Source: Protonemura montana | Taxonomy: Eukaryota > Arthropoda > Insecta > Plecoptera > Nemouridae | Reading direction: 5' to 3' | NCBI GenBank assembly: GCA_947568835.1 | Contig: OX387610.1 | Location: 8,395,501 to 8,459,500 of the forward strand | Length of the DNA: 64,000 nucleotides | Notes under the pieces: model-generated | Seen by the model: only the letters and a program-made list of their open reading frames with translations | Database searches by the model: none | Told to the model about the DNA's origin: nothing | Shown here: positions 24,397 to 36,170 of the stretch, piece by piece | Layout of the letters: the number at the start of each line of letters is the position of its first letter | How positions within the stretch are numbered: the stretch's first letter is position 1 | Position numbers and translations under genes: made by a program

Positions 24397-26160
24397 GGTT
24401 CGTAGCTCTCAGGTAATCGCCGTGCTTCGTATCGCAGAGGTACAGCGTTCGATTCCAAGCTCAGCTGCTTTTTGGTTTCTTACCATCGAACGAGATAGCA
24501 CTTGACCAAATATGAAAAATTATTACAAGTCCATTGTGTTGTACCAATTTCTGCCAACAGGTGGCTCTGATGCTAGTTTTGTACTTAACTCTAATTCCCA
24601 TTCCCATATACTTGATGCTAGACGTAGGAGCTGCACACGGGGTATAGGTGGGGTTTGGGGTCGTGGGAACGGCCCGCAAAACTGGCGGGCGCGACTGGCG
24701 CGAAGCGCCAGGAGCGCCCGGCAGTTTTGCTACTGTCTTTAACATACGCCCAAAAACAAAAAAAAAAGATGCTAGTGTGCTGAGGAACAAACGTGATTCG
24801 AACCGGGTATATCGACAAACCTTGTTCTTGTGATCGATGAATTCGATGCCTTAGTCCACACGACCAAGCGTTCACATGCGGTTAACGTCGTATTTTTTAT
24901 ATATCTAAGTCTCCAAATTCCAGTTATCACTGGCAAATGTTCGTTGTCGTATCCCAGCAGTAAAATTGTTCCTCCGTCGAGTGGATTCGATCCATGTACC
25001 GGATAATTTTGATGCAACCAAAGCAGCCACAACACCATTGTGCCACGCAGACGGCCATACATTATGATGAAATATGAACCTATTTGAATTTCATGTTTGA
25101 AAACCGGGTACACTGAATAGGTACAAGACATCGGCTGCACTTTCTGTTTAATTCGGCTAAGAACCGCATTCCCGATCCGGTCATCTATCGTTCAAAAATT
25201 TGTCTTATATTGTGGACGTTTATAAGTCATCCTTGCAAGCAAGAGCTAGACCCGGCCGCCACAAATAGCAGTTGCAGAAGCATTCGGCAACTCACAAATA
25301 TGGGCTTTCACCATTCGACACGATCGATATTTAATAGGCTAGCATAACAACCCGACAGGCAAAACGCCAGGAGCAGCCCATTGCTCCTTGGCATGACTCC
25401 TACTTACTCATATTTGTATAGTTTCACCGAACACGCATTCGTGTTAAGACGTAATGTGACCCCCAGCGCTGTCTGTTGGATATTTAATGTACTACGATAT
25501 TTTCCAAATATTATTTTTTCGTTTACTCATGTAGTAAATATCCAAAATACAATATTCAAATCCAATATAATATTTTATTTTTTATATTCATAACTTTCAT
25601 GCATCTAACATAATATCCAACAGATTGCGCTGGGGGTCATGGTGCGACTTAACACGTACGCATGTTCATTGAAACATGTACCAATATCCGAACCTGGAGG
25701 CCCTATAATCGGGCAATAGAGTTCGACTGGCGTTCCTCCGGTCGGGCTGTTATCCAAGCATTATCACGCTAGATCTTGCTAAATGGTGAAGGACACAACT
25801 CATTTTGTGGCTGAGTGCCGCCACGCCGGATGGGCAAGGGCAAGTTCTTCTATCTCGGCGCTAATGCGGGTTTTATCTTATCGCATAATACGTCTAGATA
25901 CTTGACCATACTACTTATTACGAAAAAAAAAAAACAGTATAGGGTGGGGATCGAACGCGGGTCTTGCCGTACTGCGTTCGAACACGTTAACCGCTCGACC
26001 ACGAGAGCAGGTGAATGGTTGGTATTCTTTGTTGTAAGTATAAATTGCTAAACTATGAAGAAGAGAATCATTTTAGAAATTACGGGCCATATTGGTAACT
26101 TTAGGCCAGAATAATTTCGTTAGCAGTTAAGTTGGTTTATTTCCCGCTTCAATAACCTGT
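24397..26160. repeat. array unit 10 (1764 bp; markers A / a / 12A)
   Basis: First type. Confidence 0.95.
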
Positions 26161-27923
26161 GGTTCGTAGCTCTCAGGTAATCGCCGTGCTTCGTATCGCA
26201 GAGGTACAGCGTTCGATTCCAGGCTCAGCTGCTTTTTGGTTTCTTACCATCGAACGAGATAGCACTTGACCAAATATGAAAAATTATTACAAGTCCATTG
26301 TGTTGTACCAATTTCTGCCAACAGGTGGCTCTGATGCTAGTTTTGTACTTAACTCTAATTCCCATTCCCATATACTTGATGCTAGACGTAGGAGCTGCAC
26401 ACGGGGTATAGGTGGGGTTTGGGGTCGTGGGAACGGCCCGCAAAACTGGCGGGCGCGACTGGCGCGAAGCGCCAGGAGCGCCCGGCAGTTTTGCTACTGT
26501 CTTTAACATACGCCCAAAAACAAAAAAAAAAGATGCTAGTGTGCTGAGGAACAAACGTGATTCGAACCGGGTATATCGACAAACCTTGTTCTTGTGATCG
26601 ATGAATTCGATGCCTTAGTCCACACGACCAAGCGTTCACATGCGGTTAACGTCGTATTTTTTATATATCTAAGTCTCCAAATTCCAGTTCTCACTGGCAA
26701 ATGTTCGTTGTCGTATCCCAGCAGTAAAATTGTTCCTCCGTCGAGTGGATTCGATCCATGTACCGGATAATTTTGATGCAACCAAAGCAGCCACAACACC
26801 ATTGTGCCACGCAGACGGCCATACATTATGATGAAATATGAACCTATTTGAATTTCATGTTTGAAAACCGGGTACACTGAATAGGTACAAGACATCGGCT
26901 GCACTTTCTGTTTAATTCGGCTAAGAACCGCATTCCCGATCCGGTCATCTATCGTTCAAAAATTTGTCTTATATTGTGGACGTTTATAAGTCATCCTTGC
27001 AAGCAAGAGCTAGACCCGGCCGCCACAAATAGCAGTTGCAGAAGCATTCGGCAACTCACAAATATGGGCTTTCACCATTCGACACGATCGATATTTAATA
27101 GGCTAGCATAACAACCCGACAGGCAAAACGCCAGGAGCAGCCCATTGCTCCTTGGCATGACTCCTACTTACTCATATTTGTATAGTTTCACCGAACACGC
27201 ATTCGTGTTAAGACGTAATGTGACCCCCAGCGCTGTCTGTTGGATATTTAATGTACTACGATATTTTCCAAATATTATTTTTTCGTTTACTCATGTAGTA
27301 AATATCCAAAATACAATATTCAAATCCAATATAATATTTTATTTTTTATATTCATAACTTTCATGCATCTAACATAATATCCAACAGATTGCGCTGGGGG
27401 TCATGGTGCGACTTAACACGTACGCATGTTCATTGAAACATGTACCAATATCCGAACCTGGAGGCCCTATAATCGGGCAATAGAGTTCGACTGGCGTTCC
27501 TCCGGTCGGGCTGTTATCCAAGCATTATCACGCTAGATCTTGCTAAATGGTGAAGGACACAACTCATTTTGTGGCTGAGTGCCGCCACGCCGGATGGGCA
27601 AGGGCAAGTTCTTCTATCTCGGCGCTAATGCGGGTTTTATCTTATCGCATAATACGTCTAGATACTTGACCATACTACTTATTACGAAAAAAAAAAACAG
27701 TATAGGGTGGGGATCGAACGCGGGTCTTGCCGTACTGCGTTCGAACACGATAACCGCTCAACCACGAGAGCAGGTGAATGGTTGGTATTCTTTATTGTAA
27801 CTATAAATTGCTAAACTATGAAGAAGAGAATCATTTTAGAAATTACGGGCCATATTGGTTACTTTAGGCCAGAATAATTTCGTTAGCAGTTAAGTTGGTT
27901 TATTTCCCGCTTCATTGACCTGT
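26161..27923. repeat. array unit 11 (1763 bp; markers G / c / 11A)
   Basis: Second type. From about 27740 onward it carries private changes in its last tRNA-like module (cgataaccgctcaacc), so sequence exchange with the inner units seems to stop here. Confidence 0.93.
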
Positions 27924-28450
27924 GGTTCGTAGCTCTCAGGTTATCGCCGTGCTTCGTATCGCAGAGGTACAGCGTTCGATTCCAGGCCTAGCTGCTTTTT
28001 GGTTTCTTACCATCGAACGAGATAGCACTTGACCAACTATGGAAAATGATTACAAGTCCAATGTGTAGTACCAATTTCTGCCAGCAGGTGGCTCTGTTAC
28101 CCGACTGGAAAAACGCCCGTAGCAGCCCATTGCTCCTTGGCATGACTCCTATTTACTCATATTTGTATAGTTTCACCGAACACGCATTCGTGTTAAGACG
28201 TACCGTGACCCCCAGCGCAGTCTGTTGGATATTTAATGTACTACGATATTTTCCAAATGTTATTTTTTCGTTTACTCATGTAGTAATATCCAAAATACAA
28301 TATTTAAATGCAATTTAATATTCATTCTTATTATAATGTCCAATACATCTAACATAAAATTCAACAGTCTGCGCTGGGGGTCATGGTGCGACCTAACACG
28401 ACTGCGCGTTCAGTGAAACATTTACCAATAGTACAACCTGGTGGCACCAT
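27924..28450. repeat. array unit 12 (truncated, internally deleted 3' edge copy)
   Basis: Starts with the + tRNA-like module, then jumps near 28097 from the 'ggtggctctg' block straight to the 'cgactggaaaaacgcc' block, losing about 1 kb (hairpin and two tRNA-like modules). It keeps the foldback element, whose two arms match better here than in the inner units. Confidence 0.88.
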
Positions 28451-28629
28451 ATTCCAGCCATCGGAGTTGGAGCCCAGTTTGGAGAAAATAACGAGGTTCT
28501 TTTCTTACGCAATATATGATGAGGGATCAGTAGACGTTTCTCGATTTTTGTGAGTTTAAACATGAAAAGTTTAGCGGAAGTTATCGTTAAAACCACATCC
28601 CAATACTTAAGCCTGAGCTGACAATTTGT

Positions 28630-29055
28630 CGTGTTGTAAACCCCGGTCCTCGTGAGACCACAGAAGTTTAGCAAAACTGCGCTTGGATTGGATTGACACT
28701 GCTATTGGACGGGTGACCATCATTTAGGTACATGACCAGTTCTGTTCGGGAGAGAGTTTGGAGGGATGGAAGTTTGTTCAGCAACTTCATTCGTCTTGTT
28801 TATTAACCTCTTTTCGGCATGTATATGTAGAGGAATCCAGCTGTTCGAGTTGTACTGTCCTTCGAAAGGGGTGTTAAGCTGATGGTCCCTTAGTGCTCTT
28901 CGAAAGGAGTAGGCTACGTGCCGGCACCGGGTTTTCTTCCTCCCTTCTAGGCTATGTTGGGTTCACTCATTCACCGATACTATGGAGTCAAATTGCCGCA
29001 GGGCCAGTAGTTGTCAAAACAGTATGTCGTTAAACACCACAAATCAATCAATCAA
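28630..29055 (+). mobile_element. 5S-derived SINE, near full length (copy S2)
   Basis: Head resembles 5S rRNA (cccggtcctcgtgagaccac.gaagtttagcaaaactgcgctt...ggacgggtgacc), then the family body (gttctgttcgggaga, ccttcgaaagg, gtaggctacgtgccgg, ccttctaggct) and tail (gttgtcaaaacag.atgtcgttaaa) ending in an aatc repeat near 29040-29054. Confidence 0.8.
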
Positions 29056-29125
29056 TGGCACCGAGTCAGGAATTGGATGGGTGACCATCAAACACAAGAC
29101 CAATTCTGGGATGAAAGATGAAATG
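29056..29125 (+). mobile_element. 5S-derived SINE, head fragment
   Basis: Directly after the tail of copy S2 comes a second, truncated piece of 5S-like head (ggcaccgagtcagg.attggatgggtgacc). Confidence 0.6.
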
Positions 29126-31018
29126 AAAGAGCTAAGAGATGAAAGTACAAAGAAGTAAAACAGCTTCCTTTGGCTCGTTTATACCTCATTCCAAGTCTAA
29201 GTCCTAGTCCAAATCTAAGTACAAGTCCAAGTTACTTTGCGAACCGATTTTTGATACTGCCAAAAATTATACAGGCATTAAAACCGTACGTAGTCTCAAC
29301 GAACTTAAATTCTTTCACCAAATTGCAGATGACACACTTTTGTCATTAAATCGATATTCATATGAACACCAACAGGGAAACATTTAAAGTCATAAAAAAT
29401 AATCCGTTAATTTATTAAACTGCAAGAATATACAGGTGACAGGTTCTAAGGTAAAATTAGTCGATTAATAAATAAGAAAAGCAACTATATGACGAAGAAA
29501 ACGAGCTGTTTTAAGATATAAAACAGGAGAGTAAGTGATGAAAATAAGAAAAAGACAAGAAATAAAGAGACTAATTAGACAACGAGTTTTTGACATTAAG
29601 CAATTCTAATTCACGTCGATTTAAATTGCGTACATAGCAATTTAAAACACTATGTGCCAATAGGTGCAATATGAGTTATTGTATCTAAACCTACGAAAAT
29701 GATAGAGTGAAATAAATATTTTAATGGTTATTATACACATAAAAGCACACTGTGGGAAAGGTTCACTTAGCAACTACATCTCAAAATTCATAAAAATATC
29801 ATGACAATTTTTTTCAAAATTCGTGGTTTCCACTTAAAAAACGCTTCAAAAATTGGCCGACAAGCATTGGACAAATAATTTAATACAAAGTAGGGCACAT
29901 CATCACGATCATCTTAAATGCATTACAACTTATCAAACAGAGAATTAAGCCGATACGAAATTATGCAGCACATGAAAGATAATGATTACCCAAAAATAAA
30001 ATTTGTGTTTTACACAACAATTGCAACAGTAAAATTTTGTGCTCAAGCAATTCCCATGCGAAATCAATCAAACAAACATAACAAAAAAAAAAACCACAGA
30101 CGCATAACCTTACAAGAGTCCAAAGAGGTACTTATTTGAATAGCAAAACCTACATCGAAATTTAATATTTTAAGAAGGCAAATGTCATTTCAGAAATAAT
30201 GCAGCAAAAACATTATTCTTTTGTATACATATTCAGTGGCGTAGATCCTGCCGGTATCGTACGTCCCAAAATAGCAGATGCACTGGTTTTGAGTGGTAAT
30301 TGGGAAGACCTTAGTTCGATTCGTGTTTGTCGTGTTAGGTGTCAACATTTCAACCCGTCACGACTCGAATCACTTAACAATTCCGGTCCCTAGGGAAATA
30401 GATTTTCAATACACTCGTCAACGAAGCCTAACAAATCAATCGGACAGCTGACAAGTTTCAGAGGTAATTTTCGACTTCTAAAAATGAGTGAACCCGAGTT
30501 TTTGGGATTCACATGCCCAACTGAACCCACATTAATGTGGCCCGAAAATAGACAATCGGCGAAAAATATACAGGATGCATAGTGAGAAAATCTGAGAGAA
30601 TTTCTCATGGGCAAAAGTGGTCAAATTTTCTCTCCAACATATTGATGAGAGGGGGGGGGGGGGGAGTCCCCATTTCAAATCTTACACCGAGATACCTTGC
30701 TACACCCCTGGATTAATTTAAAAAAAAAAACTCTGCGGTATTTTTGGACTGAAATCAATTTGTCCAGTCATAAAGTTACACGTCTCATAAATTTCCAGCA
30801 ATCTCTCCCTGGTAATTCGATTCCGTAACCTCTCTCCGAGGGAGATGAAGCTCTGATCAAAGTTACAGAATAATTACTAGGCTGGACAGATCAAGCAAAA
30901 AGCTAGCACATCAATAAATGCCAAGAATTTTAAACGATCAAGACCTAACTAAACAGTACTGCTATCAAGACAGTTTCAAAATATTTACAAACAAATCCCC
31001 TTCGTTGCTCGCAGGTCT
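29126..31018. other. gene-free flank 3' of the chitinase-like gene
   Basis: AT-rich DNA with no coding pattern. It contains a 14-base G run at 30651-30664, and a possible tRNA-like B box (gttcgattc, about 30315) that I could not extend into a clear SINE. The 3'UTR of the - strand chitinase-like gene must lie in the right-hand part; no convincing polyadenylation hexamer was found close to the stop. Confidence 0.5.
30651..30664. repeat. G14 homopolymer
   Basis: Fourteen consecutive G, rare in this AT-rich context; potentially quadruplex-forming or a sequencing hazard. Confidence 0.9.
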
Positions 31019-34000
31019 CTAGACCAAAAGATTATCATCCACACAAGCGGGTCCCTTGGTGGGCCAGTTGCAAGCCCCAAGACTCGTGTCGTAAGACAAG
31101 TGTACAGGACAATTGAATACATGAAGAGTGTACCTCGACTTCCAGTTATCCCAGTGACAAGCGTAGAACTTGTTGCAATACTTCGGATGTCTGAAAAGAC
31201 CCGGCCTCTGGCAGTCCACGGATCCTTGCAAAGTCTCGTCAACACTTCTCCAACCCCCAGGACCGTACCTGTCGAAAGACTTTCCAGGTACCTTGACAGT
31301 ATCTCCTTCCGCCGAGTTACCGGAACCTCTCCTTGCGCTCTCCGGCTGTCGTCGTTGTCCTTCCGGTCTGACGGCTTCGTCTTCGCCGTCGCCGGAAATC
31401 ACCGGACGTCTTCGGGCGCTTTCCGGTCGCCTCCTGACGACTTCCGGAGCGTAAGCGACGTTCGAAGACTGGCCGTCAGAGATGTAGGGGCGTTTGGTCA
31501 CAAGAGTAAACGGCTCTTGGACGACAATTGGCTGGAAGCTCTTTTCTTGAGGGAATCGGCCAAAGTCAAGGTTAGAGGCTGGGCGTCGGCTTACGATCGG
31601 GATCGAGCTTGGTCCTTCAACGATGATAGGGCCTAAAGTCGACGACGGACCGTCGTTCTCTTTGTTGTCGTCATCGTCGATGTCAATGACCACCGGGATC
31701 TTTGGCTTGCGGTACCGGTACCCCGGATTTCGCAGACCAGACTTGACATATCTCTGCTCAAGATCGGCAATGTTTGGCAAGGAATCGACCTCGACGCTGA
31801 CCTGCGGGCGTCGCGTTTTGGCGACCAGGGCGTCTACTCCGATGTCGCTAGGGACGCGCGACACGGTCGGCCGTTTGCTGGGACGAATGCGAACAACGGA
31901 AATGTCACCGCCATCCTTGGAAACTGGCACAAAGGTCGAGGTGACTACTTGACCGTTATCGTCGTAGTCACCGGGAACGGAGTCGACGAGATCAGCGGCG
32001 TAGGCGCCCGACGGCACCGGACGGTTGTCGCCTCCGTTGCGGTTCCTGTTCTTCTTCCTCAACGAGACGCGTTCCGATTGGCAAGTGCATTTTGCGCCTA
32101 TTTTGGCAATCAGAAGCGGATTGGCGTCACTCAATTGAGTGACGACGACGATCGGTTGCTTGGACTTCTTAATCTCGACTTCCTCCTCTTCGCCATCATC
32201 TTCTTCCTCGTATTTCGCGGTCGTCGTCGTCGGACGCTTCCTCGACTTCTTCCTCGGTCGGAAAGTAGTGACCTCGACGTACTCTGGCGTCGTGACTACA
32301 ACGTTCTTCTTAACGGCCAAATCGTCGGCAATCACATCGCTGATAAATCCTTCATTGGAGCTCACGATACCACCAAAGTTACCAGAATACTGATCCAACA
32401 ATGCGTCAACATCGGCAATCACCTTCTGTTTTCTGACGGCCTTCAGCCTCGGTCGCTGTTCGTATCGGAATGTCGTTGCTTCCAGAATCGCCGTCGGCGA
32501 AGGAGGAAGATAATCGGGTGCCGTGTAAGTCACTGGCCTCTGCGTCGTCGTGTAGATCTTCGGCGGTGACGTCTCTCTGAAGTACTGCTCGAAAACGGCC
32601 GGCTTCGACTTCACCTTCTCGACGTACTCCTCTTGTGCACGCTCCTCGTATTTCTCCTCGTATTTACCTTCATAATTCTCTTCGTATCCCAAATTAGTCA
32701 AACCTTCATTGACAAACTGTGCCATAGTGCCTTCCTTTGTGTCGTACCGCGAATCATAAGAGGTCCACGACCGTTGTGCGTGGTCTTCAGTCTTCACCGG
32801 AAGGTACTCTCTTTCCAGCTCCACATTCTTATATGCGTCGTACACCTGCGCCTTCTCTACCTTCTTGTATTGCTGCCTCTGCACGACGACAGGCGCAGGG
32901 GTCGAAACTTGAACGGTGTCAATCTCAGCTTGGTTGATGTTACCGTACTCGCCATTGTCCGAAACGGACACTTCCTGTTGGCGAGTCTCGTAGAGTTGGT
33001 GTCGTTGGTAGGTGGGCGCCGAAGTGGTCGATACCTTGTATTGGGGCGTAGGTGTGCTGTAAGAGTAACCGGCGAACTCGCCCTCGGTTTGGTAGGTCTG
33101 AGCCGCGATGGTCGGGGCTACATAGGCCTGCTCGTTGACGACTTGCTGGTATTGTGGACGGTAAGACACTTGCTTGATGATCGGTGCCGGACTGGTTTGC
33201 GTATAGTAGACAGTTGGTTTTGGTGTCTTAATAATTTGCTGGACTATCGGCTGCTGATATTGCACCTGTTTCACAATTGGTCTAGGAGTAGACTGGTAGA
33301 AGACTTGGGGTTGCTCAACTATTTTCTGTTGAACAATTGGGGTCTGATATTGAACTTGCTTAACAATGGGCCTTGGGGTTGATTGGTAGAACACTTGGGG
33401 CTGTTCAACAATTTGTTGTTGAACAATTGGGGTCTGATATTGAACTTGCTTGACAATGGGCCTTGGGGTTGACTTGTAGAACACTTGGGGCTGTTCAACA
33501 ATTTGTTGTTGAACAATTGGAGTCTGATATTGAACTTGCTTAACGATGGGTCTCGGGGTTGATTGGTAGAATACTTGGGGTTCAGGCTCTTGAACTATTT
33601 GCTGTTGAACAATTGGGGTCTGATACTGAACTTGCTTAACAATGGGCCTTGGGGTTGACTGGTAGAACACTTGGGGCTGTTCAACAATTTGTTGTTGAAC
33701 AATTGGAGTCTGATATTGAACTTGCTTGACAATGGGCCTTGGGGTTGACTTGTAGAACACTTGGGGCTGTTCAACAATTTGTTGTTGAACAATTGGAGTC
33801 TGATATTGAACTTGCTTAACGATGGGTCTCGGGGTTGATTGGTAGAATACTTGGAGTTCAGGCTCTTGAACTATTTGCTGTTGAACAATTGGGGTCTGAT
33901 ACTGAACTTGCTTAACAATGGGCCTTGGGGTTGACTGGAAGAACACTTGGGGCTGTTCAATAATTTTTTGTTGAACAATTGGGGTCTGATACTGAACTTG

Positions 34001-36170
34001 CTTGACAATGGGCCTTGGGGTTGATTGATAGAAAACTTGGGGCTCTTGAATTATTTGCTGTTGAACAATCGGTGTCTGATATTGGACTTGCTTAACAATG
34101 GGCCTTGGGGTGGATTGGAAGAATATTTGCGGCTCTCGGTAAGAAACGAGAGGCTGCTGTACAACGGGCTGCTTGTAAGCAACAACGGGTTGTTGAACTA
34201 TTGGGGCTTGGTATTGAACCTGCTTAACAATAGGTCGAGGTGTAGATTGATAAAACACTTGGGGTTGAGGCTGTTGAATAATTTCCTGTTGAACTAGCGG
34301 GGCTTGGTATTGAACCTGCTTGACAATTGGTCTTGGACTGGATTGGTAGAACACTTGGGGCTCGTTGACAGTGACAATGGGCTGTTGAACAATGGGAGTC
34401 TGGATTTCAACCTGCTTGACAATTGGTCTGGGAGTGGACTGGTAGAATACTTGGGGCTCGTTGACAGTGACAAGGGGCTGTTGAACAATGGGAGTCTGGA
34501 TTTCAACCTGCTTGACAATTGGTCTGGGAGTGGACTGGTAGAAAATTTGAGGTTCCTGAACTATTTCCTGTTGAACTATCGGGGCTTGGTATTGAACCTG
34601 CTTAACGATAGGCCGAGGAGTAGATTGATAAAACACTTGGGGTTGAGGTTGTTGAACAATGGGAGTCTGAATTTCAACCTGCTTGAAAATTGGTCTGGGA
34701 GTGGATTGGTAAAATACTTGTGGTTGTTCAACGATTTTCTGTTGGAAAATCGGGGTCTGGTACTGGACTTGTTTGATAAGTGGCCTTGGGGTTGACTGGT
34801 AGAAAACTTGGGGTTCTTGAACAATTTCCTGTTGAACTATCGGGGCTTGGTACTGGACCTGCTTGACAATAGGTCGTGGGGTTGATTGATAGAAAACTTG
34901 GGGTTCGTTGACAGTCACAATGGGCTGCTGAACAATGGGAGTCTGGATATTAACCTGCTTGACAATCGGCCGCGGAGTGGACTGGTAGAACACTTGAGGT
35001 TCCTTAATTTCAAGGACAGGTTGAATAATAGGCTGTTGATAATGAACCTGTTTAACAACTGGCCTGGGAGTTGACTGGTAGAACACTTGCTGTTCAAGAA
35101 CCGGCTGTTTAACGACCACCTGTTCAATGGGAAGGGGTGAAGGCTGGGAAAAGTAAGTCAACGCCGGTTCGACGATTGACTTCTGCACGACGGGCTGTCG
35201 GTAAGAAACAAACTCCTGCTTGGACACGGCCGACGGGGTGACGTACGCCACCGGAGTCGGTTGCTTCACTACGACCTGCTGAATAGGACGCGGTGTGGAC
35301 TGATAAAACACTTGCTGCTCAACGAGTGGTTGCTTGACAACGACCTGTTCCTGTTTGACGACGACTTGTTCAACGGAAGGACTGTACGATACGTGCTGGA
35401 CGATCGGAGCAGCTGTCGACTGATAAAATCCAGCCTGTTCGTGAACGGCACCACCCTGATAGCTTCCAGCCTCGTAATGGGCGTTGGCGTTCTCGTAAGA
35501 CGTCACCGAAACGGAGGGAACCTTGGCCAGAACCGGAGCCAAGGGCACGGCGATTTTCGTAGCCTCGAAGTTAGCGCCGTGGAATTCGTTGCCGTATCGC
35601 GAGCCACCCTCGTAGCCCGAAAACGATCCCGAGTACGCATTCCCGATGCCGACGATTCCAGCCGACGATTTGACGTGTTCACCCAGGATGACTCCGCCGG
35701 ACTGTTCTATGCGACCACCGGATACGAGGTAGTCGGGGTACGAACCGTAAGAAGCGGTGTCGCGACCCTCGTAATAGGAACCGGATTCAGCTCCGCCTGC
35801 CGCGATGTAACCGCTGGCGCTGGAAGATACACTACCGCCGTTGCCGAAGGACTCAGAAGAGGCAAAGGATGCCGAGTTCGATTCGTAAGCGCCAGCAAAT
35901 TGCGAGGCTTCGTAGTGAGCGCCGGATTGTAGGTGTAGGTTTGCGGCGGCGTTGTGTGCTGAGTAACCGAAGCCGGCTTGGCCCACAAAGATGGCCTTGC
36001 CGCTGGCTCCGCACCCCTCGACTGACCACGGCCAGTCGCAGAGCAGCTTCTTCTCGTCGAACACAAGGCCGAACGGACAGCGGAACTCGTAGGCGGTGAG
36101 TGGGGAGCCGTCGCGAGCGTGGTCGAGGCAAGCGAAGAACCAGCGACAGTTTTCGGGGTCGGCGTAGTAC
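31019..36170 (-). CDS. chitinase-like gene, exon 11 (CBM14-2, repeats, CBM14-3, stop)
   Basis: A single 5152-base exon. Acceptor ctttcccag ends at 36171; stop codon 31021-31019. In order: CBM14-2; a Gly/Ser/Ala/Tyr-rich stretch (about residues 625-850); the QVFYQSTPRP-type repeat region (about 855-1560); a Tyr/Glu-rich stretch; KKSRKRP next to an EEEDDGEEEE tract; Arg/Pro-rich segments; and CBM14-3 ending CVDDNLLV. Long open frames on the opposite strand here are shadows of the repeats. Confidence 0.95.

Larger units (their letters stand above)
6802..28450. repeat. tandem array of composite 1.76-kb units (satellite-like)
   Basis: Twelve-plus successive copies of one sequence: a diverged leading copy, eleven near-identical units of 1763 or 1764 bp (8525-27923) and a trailing copy with a large internal deletion. 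Each unit contains in order: a + strand tRNA-like module, a 55-nt hairpin, two - strand tRNA-like modules, a foldback/MITE-like element, a GC-rich block, and a third - strand tRNA-like module. Unit lengths differ only by an 11- or 12-A run. Short open frames recur in every unit but run through the tRNA-like boxes and are not proteins. The array sits between the converging 3' ends of the kelch and chitinase-like genes. Confidence 0.95.

Noticed and set aside
8589-27800. Recurring open frames of 61-122 residues in every 1.76-kb unit
   Set aside because: They overlap each other on both strands, run through the tRNA-like A and B boxes and the hairpin, and change frame with the A-run length. Their conservation comes from the near-identity of the units.
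31100-35932. Long + strand frames (up to 249 residues) opposite exon 11
   Set aside because: They mirror the repetitive coding sequence of the - strand gene and show no domain of their own.
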